This document shows positions 33,628 through 42,016 of a stretch of 64,000 bases of DNA, piece after piece. The stretch covers positions 50,372 to 114,371 of the forward strand of contig NZ_JBFNEH010000005.1 of NCBI RefSeq assembly GCF_040797425.1. Direction: 5' to 3'. A program made the translations under genes and the position numbers. Each line of letters starts with the position of its first letter. Positions within the stretch are counted from its first letter, which is position 1. The notes under the pieces were generated by a model. That model searched no databases. It was not told the origin of the DNA and saw nothing but the letters and a program-made list of their open reading frames with translations. This stretch comes from Symbiobacterium sp040797425. GTDB lineage: Bacteria > Bacillota > Sulfobacillia > Symbiobacteriales > Symbiobacteriaceae.

Positions 33628-33656
33628 ACTCTGCTTGCACGGGAGGGTTGCTCAGG

Positions 33657-33866
33657 ATGCCGAACCTCCGCGAGTTCACCCCCTCGGAAATCATGGCCCA
33701 GATGCCGCAGGCGCGCAGCGTGCTGGCCAAGCACTTCGGGGAGGAAGGGATCCGCACGGCCTCCGGCTTCCGCCTGCGCGACCTTGCCCGGCACAAGGGC
33801 GTCGAGTTGGGCACCGTGATCCGCGACCTGAAGGACGTGGCCCGGTCCACCGGTACCATCTGGTAG
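33657..33866 (+). CDS. Small DUF1858-like protein without cysteines
   Basis: The 69-residue protein is predicted helical. The order FTPSEIMAQMPQARSVLAKHFG and then TASGFRLRDLARHKGVELGTVIRDL resembles DUF1858 (the small domain found with ScdA and hybrid-cluster proteins), but the usual CxxC in the middle is absent. ATG 33657 has GGGAGGG at 33641-33647. It is inserted between RNase J and tepA, where Bacillus has nothing. Function unknown. Confidence 0.6.
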   Translation: MPNLREFTPSEIMAQMPQARSVLAKHFGEEGIRTASGFRLRDLARHKGVELGTVIRDLKDVARSTGTIW

Positions 33867-33895
33867 CCGAGTCTCTCTGTCCGGGAGTGTGACCG

Positions 33896-34687
33896 ATGCT
33901 GTTCAGAAACGAGGAGCCGACGGGCACGCCGATTCCCGGCATGGTCCCGGGGCCAGACCCCGCCGTGCCGGACAAACCGCCGCTGCCGACCGCTCCCCCG
34001 TTGGCGCCGAAGAATCCCGCCCTCGAGAACCTGGAGGCCCTCGGCACTACCCAGGTGCCGGTGGTGTCGCCCAACATCCACCTGCTGACCATCATCGGCC
34101 AGGTGGAGGGGCACCTCACACTGCCGCCGCAGAACAAGACCACCAAGTACGAGCACATCATCCCGCAGCTGGTCGCCGTGGAGCAGAGCCCGGAGATCGA
34201 GGGGCTGTTGCTGGTGCTCAACACGGTGGGCGGCGACGTGGAGGCCGGGCTGGCCATCGCCGAGATGATCGCCAGCCTGTCCAAGCCCTCCGTGTCGCTG
34301 GTGCTGGGCGGCGGCCACTCCATCGGCGTGCCCATCGCCGTGAGCACCACGTACTCCTTCATCGCCACCACGGCCACGATGACCATTCACCCGATCCGCC
34401 TGACGGGGCTGGTCATCGGCGTGCCGCAGACGTACGACTACCTTGACAAGATGCAGGACCGGGTGATCCGCTTCGTGGTGGCCAACTCCAATTGCAGCGA
34501 GCAGCGCTTCCGGGAGCTGATGTTCCGCACCGGGGAACTGGCCCGGGACGTGGGCACCATCGTCGTGGGGCCGGACGCCGTCAAGGAAGGCCTGATCGAT
34601 GAGGTGGGCGGCCTCTCCGATGCCGTGCGGAAGCTGAGGCAGCTGATCGCCGAGCGCAAGCAGGCCCGGCCGGGGGTGGTACAGTGA
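33896..34687 (+). CDS. tepA: ClpP-class serine protease TepA (translocation-enhancing protein)
   Basis: Cytoplasmic ClpP-fold peptidase of 263 residues; Bacillus TepA aids protein export and is linked to sporulation. After a Pro-rich N-terminus (about 1-55) the ClpP fold shows LVLNTVGGDVEAGLAIAEMI, the nucleophile Ser in GGGHSIGVPIAVS (about 142) and the His in MTIHPIRLTG (about 165). ATG 33896 is the first start after the preceding gene. It overlaps ylzJ by 4 bases. Confidence 0.9.
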   Translation: MLFRNEEPTGTPIPGMVPGPDPAVPDKPPLPTAPPLAPKNPALENLEALGTTQVPVVSPNIHLLTIIGQVEGHLTLPPQNKTTKYEHIIPQLVAVEQSPEIEGLLLVLNTVGGDVEAGLAIAEMIASLSKPSVSLVLGGGHSIGVPIAVSTTYSFIATTATMTIHPIRLTGLVIGVPQTYDYLDKMQDRVIRFVVANSNCSEQRFRELMFRTGELARDVGTIVVGPDAVKEGLIDEVGGLSDAVRKLRQLIAERKQARPGVVQ

Positions 34688-34923
34688 CGGACTGCGGTCC
34701 TGGCGTGCTCTGGTCGGCACTGCCGCTGGAACTGGTGCTGGAAGGGCTCGTCCAGCCCCCCGCGGCGGTGCGGGAGGTGGTCGTGGACGGGCGGCTGCTG
34801 CAGGTGACACCGGGAGGCGACGGGCACGGCACCGTCGTCCGGCTGATCTCCGGCCGCGCAGAGGACTACCTGGACGCCCGGTTCCAGCCCGGGGCCCGGG
34901 TTCGGCTGGGCAGGAACGGCTGA
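34684..34923 (+). CDS. ylzJ: YlzJ-like protein
   Basis: The 79-residue protein matches the YlzJ pattern: LWSALPLELVLEGL at the N-terminus, VVDGRLLQV in the middle, and VRLISGRAEDYLDARFQPGAR at the end. GTG 34684 overlaps the tepA stop (GTGA). The family always sits between tepA and spoIIIE in Firmicutes; its function is unknown. Confidence 0.85.
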   Translation: MTDCGPGVLWSALPLELVLEGLVQPPAAVREVVVDGRLLQVTPGGDGHGTVVRLISGRAEDYLDARFQPGARVRLGRNG

Positions 34924-34930
34924 CGCTGCA

Positions 34931-34952
34931 GACCAGGCCCGCGGGCCTGGTC
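34931..34952 (+). terminator. ylzJ terminator
   Basis: 22-base perfect palindrome whose arms start gaccaggccc, 7 bases after the ylzJ stop, followed by tctttc. Confidence 0.75.
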
Positions 34953-34969
34953 TCTTTCACGGCTGGGGG

Positions 34970-34998
34970 TTGTAATTAGAATCATTCTCGATTAGGAT
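34970..34998 (+). promoter_or_regulatory. fur promoter with Fur-type box in the spacer
   Basis: TTGTAA (34970-34975), 17-base spacer, TAGGAT (34993-34998). The spacer contains TTAGAATCATTCTCG (34976-34990), a 7-1-7 type inverted repeat with 5 of 7 arm positions symmetric (AGAAT-C-ATTCT), resembling Fur/PerR boxes. A repressor bound there would block the promoter. Confidence 0.6.
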
Positions 34999-35093
34999 AG
35001 ATAGCGGGGGTGCGGGAGGTCAGAAGGAAGGAAACGGCGCGCTCGCACCCGAAACCATTAAGGACTGCTTCGGTAAGGAGAGAGGTGAGGGCC

Positions 35094-35564
35094 GTGGCTC
35101 TGATGCTGAAGGACATCTACACCCGGCTGCTGGAGCGGGGCCACAAGCTGACGCCCCAGCGCTGGGCGATCATCGCGATCTTCCTGATGAACCGGGGGCG
35201 TCACCTCTCGGCCGACGACGTCTACTCCATGCTGAGGGAGACCCACCCGAACAACGGCATCGCCACGGTCTACCGCACCCTGGATCTGCTGGAGGAGATC
35301 GAAGTCCTGAAGAAACTGGACTTCGGCGACGGACGCGCTCGGTACGAGGTGCGGGACGAGGACAACCATCATCACCATCACCTGGTCTGCCAGCGCTGCG
35401 GCAAGATCACGGAGTTCGAGGACGACCTGCTCGGGGCCCTGGAGGCCGCGATCGAGCGGAAGACGGGCTTCCGCATCGACGACCACGTGGCCAAGTTCTT
35501 CGGGATCTGCGCGGAGTGCCAGGCGAAGGAAAAGGAAGCCAGCCAATCCCAGACCCAGGCCTGA
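35094..35564 (+). CDS. fur: Fur-family ferric uptake regulator
   Basis: Metal-dependent repressor of 156 residues. The winged-helix domain contains KLTPQRWAIIAIFLMNRGRHLSADDVY and IATVYRTLDLLEEIEVL; the dimerisation domain has a His-rich strand (DNHHHHHLVCQRCGKI), a Glu at the metal position of ITEFEDDLL (PerR has Asp there) and CAEC. This favours Fur over PerR. GTG 35094 has GAGGTG 5 bases upstream; ATG 35103 is an alternative. A Fur-type box in its own promoter implies autoregulation. Confidence 0.88.
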   Translation: MALMLKDIYTRLLERGHKLTPQRWAIIAIFLMNRGRHLSADDVYSMLRETHPNNGIATVYRTLDLLEEIEVLKKLDFGDGRARYEVRDEDNHHHHHLVCQRCGKITEFEDDLLGALEAAIERKTGFRIDDHVAKFFGICAECQAKEKEASQSQTQA

Positions 35565-35586
35565 ACGGAACATAGACCGGGGAAGG

Positions 35587-35616
35587 GGCCGGTGCGGCGG
35601 AGCGCACCGGCCTTTT
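35587..35616 (+). terminator. fur terminator
   Basis: 10-bp perfect stem (ggccggtgcg / cgcaccggcc), 6-base loop, TTTT tail. Confidence 0.85.
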
Positions 35617-35622
35617 CGCTTG

Positions 35623-35631
35623 TGGTATAAT
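35623..35631 (+). promoter_or_regulatory. Extended -10 promoter of spoIIIE
   Basis: TGGTATAAT: an extended TGn plus perfect TATAAT. No good -35 is present. Confidence 0.6.
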
Positions 35632-35674
35632 GTAGGCATGGCATCCAACCTTTGGAGATTCAGGGGGTTCTGCA

Positions 35675-38431
35675 GTGGCGCAGCGTCGGTCGGCCGGTAA
35701 GTCAAACAGGGCTGGAGGCGAGGGGGCCGGACTCCATCAGGAGGTCCGGGGCCTCCTGATCACCGCGATCGGCGCCTGGTTCCTGCTCTCGCTGGCGGGC
35801 AAGGGCGGCGGCCTCCTGGGCAACCTGCTGAGCCGCGGGCTCCTGGCCCTCGTGGGCGAGCTGGGGGCCTGGCTGCTCTCCGTCCTCGTGGTCTGGTTTG
35901 GGCTCTACCTCATCTACCTGCGCTTCCACCGGCGTCCCTTCCACTGGAAACGCCAGGGCTGGGGGCTGCTGTTGGTCTTCCTCGCCTTTGAGTTGATCGT
36001 GCAGTTGGTCACCCAGGGACACGTGGACGAAGGCGGTCTGCTGGGCGGCTCCCTGGAGAACGCCAAGCGAGGCCTGGGTGGCGGGCTGGTCGGCTACGCC
36101 CTTGCCGTTCCGCTGACGCGAGTGTTCGGGGAGGCCGGCCGCTGGGTCTTCGCCGCCACTGCAGCTCTGATCGGCCTGGTGCTCTCCACGGGGGTCTCGC
36201 TGGGAGGCGTGCTCGAGTGGTTGAAGTCCCGCTTCCTGGCCGGCGCCCGCGGCGCCAGGGATATGGCGGACGACTTCGTGGAGCTGGTGAGGCGGCAGCC
36301 GGGCGAGGAGGGCGAAGGCGCCTCGGCCGGTGGCGAACGGTCCGGCCGCAAACGCATGGCCGCCAGCGAGGAGCTGAACACGATCGGAGACCTGCGCCGG
36401 AAGGAGGCCGCGGCCGGGCGGACGGCGGCGACCGGTGCGGGGGCCGAGGAGCCGCATGTGCCGATCATCCGCCAGCCGGGCTCCGAGTGGCAGGCGGTCA
36501 GCGGGCAAGCTGCACCGGGAGGCGCCGGGGCGGGACTGGCAGGTGCCGACGGCGTTCCTGCGGGTACATCACCCCTTGCTGCCGGCGGGGGACCAGCCGC
36601 GGAAGGAGCCTACGCTGCAACCGGAGTCCCGGTGGCCGCTTCTGTGCGCACCGCAGCCGACGCGCCGGGGGCGCAGGCTGGCTCTGAGGTCGCTGTCCCG
36701 GGCGGGCGCAGCGCCGAGGGCGGGGGGACTCGCGGCGCTCGTGGGGCCGGCGGTCCGCGTCCCGCCGCCGCAGGTGCGGGGACCGCCGAGCACGTGGCGG
36801 TCGGCGCTTCGGGTGCTGCCGGCACGCCCGGCGGCACGTCCGCCCCGCGAGGGGAGGAAGCCGGGCCGGTTCCCGTTGTGCAGGGTGAGAAGGGGCAACT
36901 GGCCATCGACCCCGCAAAGCTGGGGACGGCGTACCAGCTGCCGCCGCTATCGCTGCTTCCCAAGCCGCAGCAGAAAGGGCAGCAGAGCCACCAGGACCAC
37001 CTGGCCCGGGCGCAGCTCCTCGAGCACACGCTGCGGACCTTCGGGGTCGAGGCCCGGGTGATCGCGATCAGCCCCGGCCCGGCCGTCACCCGCTATGAGC
37101 TGCAGCCCGGCCCGGGGGTGCGGGTCAACAAGTTCACGCAACTGGCCGACGACCTGGCGCTGGCCCTGGCTGCCGAGGACATCCGGATCGAGGCGCCGAT
37201 TCCCGGCAAGGCGGCGGTGGGCATCGAGGTTCCGAACAAGGAGCGGCTTGCGGTGCACCTGCGCGAGGTGATGGAGACGCCGCTCTGGGTGAACGCCACC
37301 TCCAAGCTCACGGTGGCCATCGGCAAGGACCAGGCCGGCAACCCCGTGGTGGGCGACCTGGCCAAGATGCCGCACCTCCTCATCGCCGGCTCCACGGGTT
37401 CCGGCAAGTCCGTATGCATGAACACCATCATCTGTTCGCTGCTCTTCCGGGCGCGGCCAGATGAGGTCAAGATGATGATGATCGACCCGAAGATGGTCGA
37501 GCTCTCAATCTATAACGGGATCCCGCACCTCATGGCGCCGGTCATCACCGACGTGAAGCAGGCTGCGGGCTACCTGAAGGGCGCCGTGAAGGAGATGGAG
37601 AGCCGCTACGAGCTCTTCGCCTCCGTGGGCGTGCGGAATATCACCCAGTATAACCAGCTCTGCCGCGATGACCCCGGGCCCGACCCGGAACACCCCCGCC
37701 AGCCACTTCCCTACGTGGTGATCTTCGTCGACGAGCTGGCAGACCTGATGATGGTGGCCCCGGTGGATGTGGAAGACGCCATCTGCCGGCTGGCGCAGAT
37801 GGCCCGGGCCTGCGGCATGCACCTGGTCATCGCCACCCAGTCGCCGCGGGTCGACGTGATCACGGGCCTGATCAAGGCCAACATTCCGTCCCGCATCGCC
37901 TTTGCGGTCTCCTCCCAGGTGGACTCCCGGGTGATCCTGGACTACGCCGGTGCGGAGCGTCTGCTGGGCCGGGGCGACATGCTCTACCACCCTGCCGGCC
38001 ACTCCAAGGCGGTGCGGGTGCAGGGCGCCTTCATCCACGAGCGGGAGATCGATCAGATCGTGAAGTTCGTCAAGGCCCAGGCGCAGCCGGTCTTCACCGC
38101 CCAGCAGGTAGAGGTGGAGGTGACCGGGCGGCGCGGGCACGGGTCCGGCAACGGCGAGGGCGAGCACACCTCGGCCCTCGACGAGGCCTTCCCCCTCGCC
38201 TGCCGCATCGTGGTCGAGCACGGCCAGGCCTCGGTGTCGCTCCTGCAGCGGCGGCTCAGGTGTAATTACACCAAGGCGGCGCGGCTCATCGACATGATGG
38301 AGGAGCGGGGATTCATCGGCCCGCACCAGGGCTCGAAGCCCCGGGAAGTGCTGCTCACGATGGCCCAGTGGCAGGAGATCTTCGGCGACAGCGGGGCAGG
38401 CGGCGAGGTCGCTTCGACCCGGGAGGAGTAG
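35675..38431 (+). CDS. spoIIIE: DNA translocase SpoIIIE/FtsK
   Basis: Pumps the chromosome into the forespore and across division septa. The 918 residues have an N-terminal membrane domain with four hydrophobic segments (about 22-180), an unusually long Ala/Gly/Pro linker (about 205-425), and the motor: Walker A GSTGSGKS near 572-579, Walker B YVVIFVDELADLMM near 686, and the C-terminal gamma winged helix (QRRLRCNYTKAARLIDMMEE, about 854-873) that reads DNA orientation. The start is GTG 35675. Placement after tepA-ylzJ is the same as Bacillus spoIIIE. Typical family length is about 790; the linker explains the difference. Confidence 0.93.
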   Translation: MAQRRSAGKSNRAGGEGAGLHQEVRGLLITAIGAWFLLSLAGKGGGLLGNLLSRGLLALVGELGAWLLSVLVVWFGLYLIYLRFHRRPFHWKRQGWGLLLVFLAFELIVQLVTQGHVDEGGLLGGSLENAKRGLGGGLVGYALAVPLTRVFGEAGRWVFAATAALIGLVLSTGVSLGGVLEWLKSRFLAGARGARDMADDFVELVRRQPGEEGEGASAGGERSGRKRMAASEELNTIGDLRRKEAAAGRTAATGAGAEEPHVPIIRQPGSEWQAVSGQAAPGGAGAGLAGADGVPAGTSPLAAGGGPAAEGAYAATGVPVAASVRTAADAPGAQAGSEVAVPGGRSAEGGGTRGARGAGGPRPAAAGAGTAEHVAVGASGAAGTPGGTSAPRGEEAGPVPVVQGEKGQLAIDPAKLGTAYQLPPLSLLPKPQQKGQQSHQDHLARAQLLEHTLRTFGVEARVIAISPGPAVTRYELQPGPGVRVNKFTQLADDLALALAAEDIRIEAPIPGKAAVGIEVPNKERLAVHLREVMETPLWVNATSKLTVAIGKDQAGNPVVGDLAKMPHLLIAGSTGSGKSVCMNTIICSLLFRARPDEVKMMMIDPKMVELSIYNGIPHLMAPVITDVKQAAGYLKGAVKEMESRYELFASVGVRNITQYNQLCRDDPGPDPEHPRQPLPYVVIFVDELADLMMVAPVDVEDAICRLAQMARACGMHLVIATQSPRVDVITGLIKANIPSRIAFAVSSQVDSRVILDYAGAERLLGRGDMLYHPAGHSKAVRVQGAFIHEREIDQIVKFVKAQAQPVFTAQQVEVEVTGRRGHGSGNGEGEHTSALDEAFPLACRIVVEHGQASVSLLQRRLRCNYTKAARLIDMMEERGFIGPHQGSKPREVLLTMAQWQEIFGDSGAGGEVASTREE

Positions 38432-38451
38432 GAGACATCTGCACAGGACCT

Positions 38452-38482
38452 GCGCCGGCAGCCTGAAGAGGCCCGCCGGCGC
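38452..38482 (+). terminator. spoIIIE terminator-like hairpin
   Basis: 8-bp stem gcgccggc / gccggcgc with a 15-base loop, followed by tgtttcgc, 21 bases after the stop. Confidence 0.5.
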
Positions 38483-38722
38483 TGTTTCGCGGTGCCGGGG
38501 CAGGGGGGTGCGGCCCTCCTGTGGGTGATGCGCGCCAGGTGCGAGAGCATGGGTGCTGGCCTGGCGGGAGGGAAGGGGGGCCGCTCAGCGAACTCACCCG
38601 AGGCACTCGTGCCAGCGACGGTGCACGAGTACGTCGGCAACTTGTCCCAACCGTACCCGAGAGGCCCCAGCCGCTCTTCCTGCCAACCGTTGTCCGCCTT
38701 CGGACGACTTGCTCCCGGGCCG

Positions 38723-38751
38723 TTGCCGTAACCCTCCGACAGGGCTACACT
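38723..38751 (+). promoter_or_regulatory. Sigma-A-type promoter of the menaquinone gene pair
   Basis: TTGCCG (38723-38728), 17-base spacer, TACACT (38746-38751). Confidence 0.55.
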
Positions 38752-38803
38752 AAAGCTGATTTGCCGCGGGATTCATGCAAGCGTTGCAAGGAGTGGACGC
38801 GAC

Positions 38804-40258
38804 TTGGCCTTTCGCGACCTGCACGAGTTCATCGCCGCGTGCGAACAGCGCGGTTGGCTGAAGCGCATCAAGGCGCCCGTCAGCCCCTATCTCGAGATTG
38901 CTGAGATCACCGACCGGGTCTCCAAGATGCCAGGCGGGGGACCCGCACTGCTGTTTGAGAACGTGGAGGGCTCCCGGTTCCCGGTGCTCACCAACACTTT
39001 CGGCTCCATGGAGCGCATCTGCCTGGCCCTGGGCGTGAACCATCTGGACGAGATCGGCCAGCGCATCCGCGAGCTCATGAAGCTGCCGGGACCCGGTGGC
39101 GGCCTCTTCGACAAGTTGGGGCAGGGGCTGAAGCTGCTGGACGTGGCCAAGAACACCGCACCGCGCATCGTGAGCCGCGCCCCCTGCCAGGAGGTGGTGC
39201 TCACCGGCGACCAGGTGGACCTCTACCAGTTGCCCATCCTCACCACCTGGCCGAAGGACGGCGGGCCCTTTATCACCCTCACCAGCGTGATCACCCGCGA
39301 CCCCGAGACCGGCGGGCGGAACATCGGCATGTACCGGCTGCACGTCTACGACAAGCGCACCACGGGCATGCACTGGCACAAGCACAAAGACGGCCAGCGC
39401 CACTACGATGCCTACGGGGGCACCCGCATGCCCGTGGCCGTGGCCCTGGGCGGCGACCCGGCCACGATCTATTCCGGCTCCGCCCCCCTGCCGCCGGCGA
39501 TTCCGGAGCTGATGTTCGCCGGGTTCCTCCGGGGCGAGCCGGTGGAGCTGGTCAAGTGCAAGACCATCGACCTGGAAGTCCCCGCCCACGCCGACTTCAT
39601 CCTGGAGGGGTACGTGGACACTGCGGAGCCGCTGCGCCCCGAGGGGCCCTTCGGCGACCACACCGGCTTCTACAGCCCCGTGGAGCCCTATCCCGTCTTC
39701 CACGTGACGGCCATCACCCACCGGCGGGACGCCATCTACCCCGCGACCCTCGTGGGCAAGCCGCCGCAGGAGGACGTCTACCTCGGCAAGGCGACCGAGC
39801 GCATCTTCCTGCCGCTGCTGCAGCTCTTCCTCCCGGAAGTCATCGACTACAACATGCCGCCCGAGGGTACCTTTCATAACTGCGTGCTGGTGAAGATCAA
39901 GAAGCGCTACCCGGGCCAGGCCCGCAAGGTGGTTCACGGCATGTGGGGCCTGGGGCTGATGATGCTCTCCAAGTGCATCGTGGTGGTGGACGAGCACGTT
40001 GACCTGAACAACTACAGCGAGGTCTTCTGGTACGTGACGAGCAACATCGATCCCAAGCGGGACATCTTCTTCGCCGAGGGCCCGCTGGACGACCTGGACC
40101 ACGCCTCGCCCGTGTGGCGGTTTGGCTCCAAGATGGGCATCGACGCGACCCGCAAGTGGCCGGAGGAGGGCCACCCCCGACCGTGGCCGGAGGAGATCGA
40201 GATGTCGCCCGAGATCAAGGAGCGGGTGACGGCCCGCTGGAAGGAGTACGGCTTCTAG
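38804..40258 (+). CDS. UbiD-family prenyl-FMN decarboxylase (MqnL-like)
   Basis: Decarboxylates an aromatic acid using prenylated FMN. The 484 residues have UbiD features: N-terminal LHEFIAACEQRGWLKRI, VITRDPETGGRNIGMYRLHV, MHWHKHKDGQRHY, then PEGPFGDHTGFYSP with the active-site acidic residues. TTG 38804 is preceded by AAGGAG. The next gene is a UbiA prenyltransferase. In the futalosine menaquinone route these correspond to MqnL and MqnP; in the classical ubiquinone route, to UbiD and UbiA. Firmicutes lack ubiquinone, so the menaquinone reading is preferred. A UbiX/MqnM partner is not in the window. Confidence 0.85.
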   Translation: MAFRDLHEFIAACEQRGWLKRIKAPVSPYLEIAEITDRVSKMPGGGPALLFENVEGSRFPVLTNTFGSMERICLALGVNHLDEIGQRIRELMKLPGPGGGLFDKLGQGLKLLDVAKNTAPRIVSRAPCQEVVLTGDQVDLYQLPILTTWPKDGGPFITLTSVITRDPETGGRNIGMYRLHVYDKRTTGMHWHKHKDGQRHYDAYGGTRMPVAVALGGDPATIYSGSAPLPPAIPELMFAGFLRGEPVELVKCKTIDLEVPAHADFILEGYVDTAEPLRPEGPFGDHTGFYSPVEPYPVFHVTAITHRRDAIYPATLVGKPPQEDVYLGKATERIFLPLLQLFLPEVIDYNMPPEGTFHNCVLVKIKKRYPGQARKVVHGMWGLGLMMLSKCIVVVDEHVDLNNYSEVFWYVTSNIDPKRDIFFAEGPLDDLDHASPVWRFGSKMGIDATRKWPEEGHPRPWPEEIEMSPEIKERVTARWKEYGF

Positions 40259-40360
40259 CTACGGGCGAAGGTTTCGGCCTGGGTTCGGGGCGTGAGACCG
40301 GTTGTACCTCCGCCCTGGCCCGAGCGCGGGATCCAGCAACAGGAAGGAGCGGATGCTCAC

Positions 40361-41287
40361 GTGATGAGCGTCCTGCGCAGGGTGAAGACCATCGCCGAGC
40401 TGGTCAAGTTTGAGCACACCGTTCTCAACCTGCCCTTCGCCTACCTGGGCGCTTTCCTTGCCGCAGACGGCTGGCCGACGGGGCGGCAGCTCTTCTGGAT
40501 CACCGTCGCCCTGGCCGGCGCCCGCACCGCGGCGATGGCGATGAACCGCCTGTTCGACGCCGAGATCGACCGGAAGACGCCCCGCACCGCCGGGCGGCAC
40601 ATCCCGGCGGGGCTGGTGAGCCGGCGGGAGGTGTGGGGCTACGTCGTTGTGGCCCTTGCCGCCTTGCTGCTGGCCGCCGCCAACCTGCACCCCCTGGCCC
40701 TGAAACTGTTCCCGCTGGCGGTGGCCACGTTTACCGTCTACCCCTTCACGAAGCGGTTCACGTGGCTCTGCCACGTGTGGCTGGGGCTGAGCGTCTCCTG
40801 GGGGGCGTTCGGCGCGTACATCGCCGTGCGCGGCGCCGTGGAGCCGGAGATTTTCATCCTGGTTGCGATCATCACGCTCTGGAACACTGGTTTCGACATC
40901 ATCTACGGAACGCAGGACATGGAAGCGGACCGGGTGAACGGCGTCTATTCCATTCCCGCCCGCTTCGGCCTGGCTCCGGCCCTGCGCATCGCCCGGGCCG
41001 TGCACCTGGCGGTGGTGCTGCTGGTGGGGCTGCTGGGACTCGAGATCGGCCTGCTGCCCCTGGACCTCACCGGGGCGCAGCCGATGATCCTGCCCCCTGC
41101 GGCGTGGTCGCCGGCCATGTGGCTCTACCTGGCGGCCTGGGCCCTGGTGGCGGCGCTGCTGCACTACGAGCACAGCATCATCTCCCCCGAGGACATGAGC
41201 CGGGTGGACGCCGCCTTCTTCAACGTGAACGGCTACCTCAGCGTGGCCTTCTCGCTCTGCGCCGTGACGGCGCTGCTGCTGAGATGA
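40361..41287 (+). CDS. UbiA-family polyprenyltransferase (MqnP-like)
   Basis: Membrane enzyme that joins a polyprenyl chain to an aromatic ring. The 308 residues have eight or more transmembrane helices and both aspartate-rich motifs: NRLFDAEIDRKTPRTAGR (about 61-78) and DIIYGTQDMEADRVNGVYSIPARFG (seen as DIIYGTQDMEADR then NGVYSIPARFG). The start is GTG 40361 or ATG 40364; AAGGAG lies about 10 bases before. It lies 102 bases after the UbiD-like gene, so the pair likely works in menaquinone synthesis. A bidirectional terminator follows. Confidence 0.87.
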   Translation: MMSVLRRVKTIAELVKFEHTVLNLPFAYLGAFLAADGWPTGRQLFWITVALAGARTAAMAMNRLFDAEIDRKTPRTAGRHIPAGLVSRREVWGYVVVALAALLLAAANLHPLALKLFPLAVATFTVYPFTKRFTWLCHVWLGLSVSWGAFGAYIAVRGAVEPEIFILVAIITLWNTGFDIIYGTQDMEADRVNGVYSIPARFGLAPALRIARAVHLAVVLLVGLLGLEIGLLPLDLTGAQPMILPPAAWSPAMWLYLAAWALVAALLHYEHSIISPEDMSRVDAAFFNVNGYLSVAFSLCAVTALLLR

Positions 41288-41289
41288 AA

Positions 41290-41315
41290 CGACCCCGCCG
41301 AACCAGGCGGGGTCG
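41290..41315. terminator. Bidirectional terminator
   Basis: 10-bp perfect stem (cgaccccgcc / ggcggggtcg) with a 6-base loop between two convergent genes. Confidence 0.75.
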
Positions 41316-41334
41316 ATGTTCTTGGGGAGCGAAC

Positions 41335-41844
41335 CTACTCAGCAGCCGGCTCGAACCAGCGCACGCCGCTGCGCCGCAGCGCCGCGACGAGGCCGAGGGC
41401 GAAGGCGCCGTCCACGCCGTGGTGGATGGCCGTGCCCACCAGCGTGATCAGCGCCATCTCCAGGTTGCCCCCCAGCGCCCAGACCACGCCCATCTCGAAC
41501 ACGGCGTGGAAGGGCAGCGCGATCAGCATCACGAGCCAGAGCGGCATGCCCCGGTTCCAGGCCCAGTTGCCCACCCAGGCGAACAGGGCGTGGGAGAGCG
41601 CCCGGGCTCCGATCGCCGGGCCGACGAAGACGGTAAACCCCAGGGCCGAGCCCAGGCCCACCCCGACGGCGGCGAAGGGGCCCATGAGCATGGCCAGCAT
41701 GCTGGGCACGTGCGACATGAGCGTGGCCGTGAAGAAGGGCGGGATGGTCACCCGCAGGAACGTGAAGACGATGGGGATCATCAGCGCCAGAGCCGTCAGG
41801 ATGCCGGTGGCCGCCAGGTCCCCCACGTTCAGCTGGCGTCGCAT
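41335..41844 (-). CDS. Putative ECF-transporter S component (NiaX-like)
   Basis: The 169-residue membrane protein has five or six hydrophobic segments. The motifs LTALALMIPIVF, FTATLMSHVPSMLAMLMGPFAAV, LGFTVFVGP and RALSHALFAWVG resemble the vitamin-specific S subunits of energy-coupling-factor transporters, closest by memory to niacin NiaX. Start ATG 41844 has AAAGGA 9 bases upstream on this strand. The energising EcfA/T proteins are not in the window, as usual for group II ECF systems. Substrate not proven. Confidence 0.6.
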   Translation of the reverse strand: MRRQLNVGDLAATGILTALALMIPIVFTFLRVTIPPFFTATLMSHVPSMLAMLMGPFAAVGVGLGSALGFTVFVGPAIGARALSHALFAWVGNWAWNRGMPLWLVMLIALPFHAVFEMGVVWALGGNLEMALITLVGTAIHHGVDGAFALGLVAALRRSGVRWFEPAAE

Positions 41845-41910
41845 GCGATCAGATCCTTTCTCTGGCCGCCGCGCCTCCGTCGCGGCGCCGTGGTAATCCC
41901 TTAGGGTTGG

Positions 41911-41940
41911 TTTGTACCACCGACAAGGCGACCATGTCAA
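41911..41940 (-). promoter_or_regulatory. Promoter of the ECF S-component gene
   Basis: On the minus strand: perfect TTGACA (41940-41935), 18-base spacer, TACAAA (41916-41911). Confidence 0.55.
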
Positions 41941-41959
41941 CCGCTTTCCGACGGTTGGG

Positions 41960-41987
41960 ACCCACGGCCGGCGAGGCGCATAAAATC
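41960..41987 (+). promoter_or_regulatory. Sigma-K/sigma-E-like promoter of the LysM-M14 peptidase gene
   Basis: AC (41960-41961), 17 bases, CATAAAATC (41979-41987). The spacing is identical to the element before dpaA. CATAAAAT also fits a sigma-E -10 (CATACAAT), but no sigma-E -35 is present. Confidence 0.4.
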
Positions 41988-42016
41988 TAGGGCGAGCCTG
42001 AAAAGGGAGGGGGTTG

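Larger units (their letters stand above)
38432..38803. other. Gap between spoIIIE and the ubiD-like gene
   Basis: No convincing gene. It contains a terminator-like hairpin (38452-38482), an inverted repeat actcgtgc / gcacgagt (38605-38612 / 38623-38630) and a promoter (38723-38751). Confidence 0.55.

Noticed and set aside
41845..41934. Possible riboswitch in the ECF S-component leader
   Set aside because: About 65-70 bases with one GC stem; no match to thiamine, preQ1, NAD or other known aptamers.
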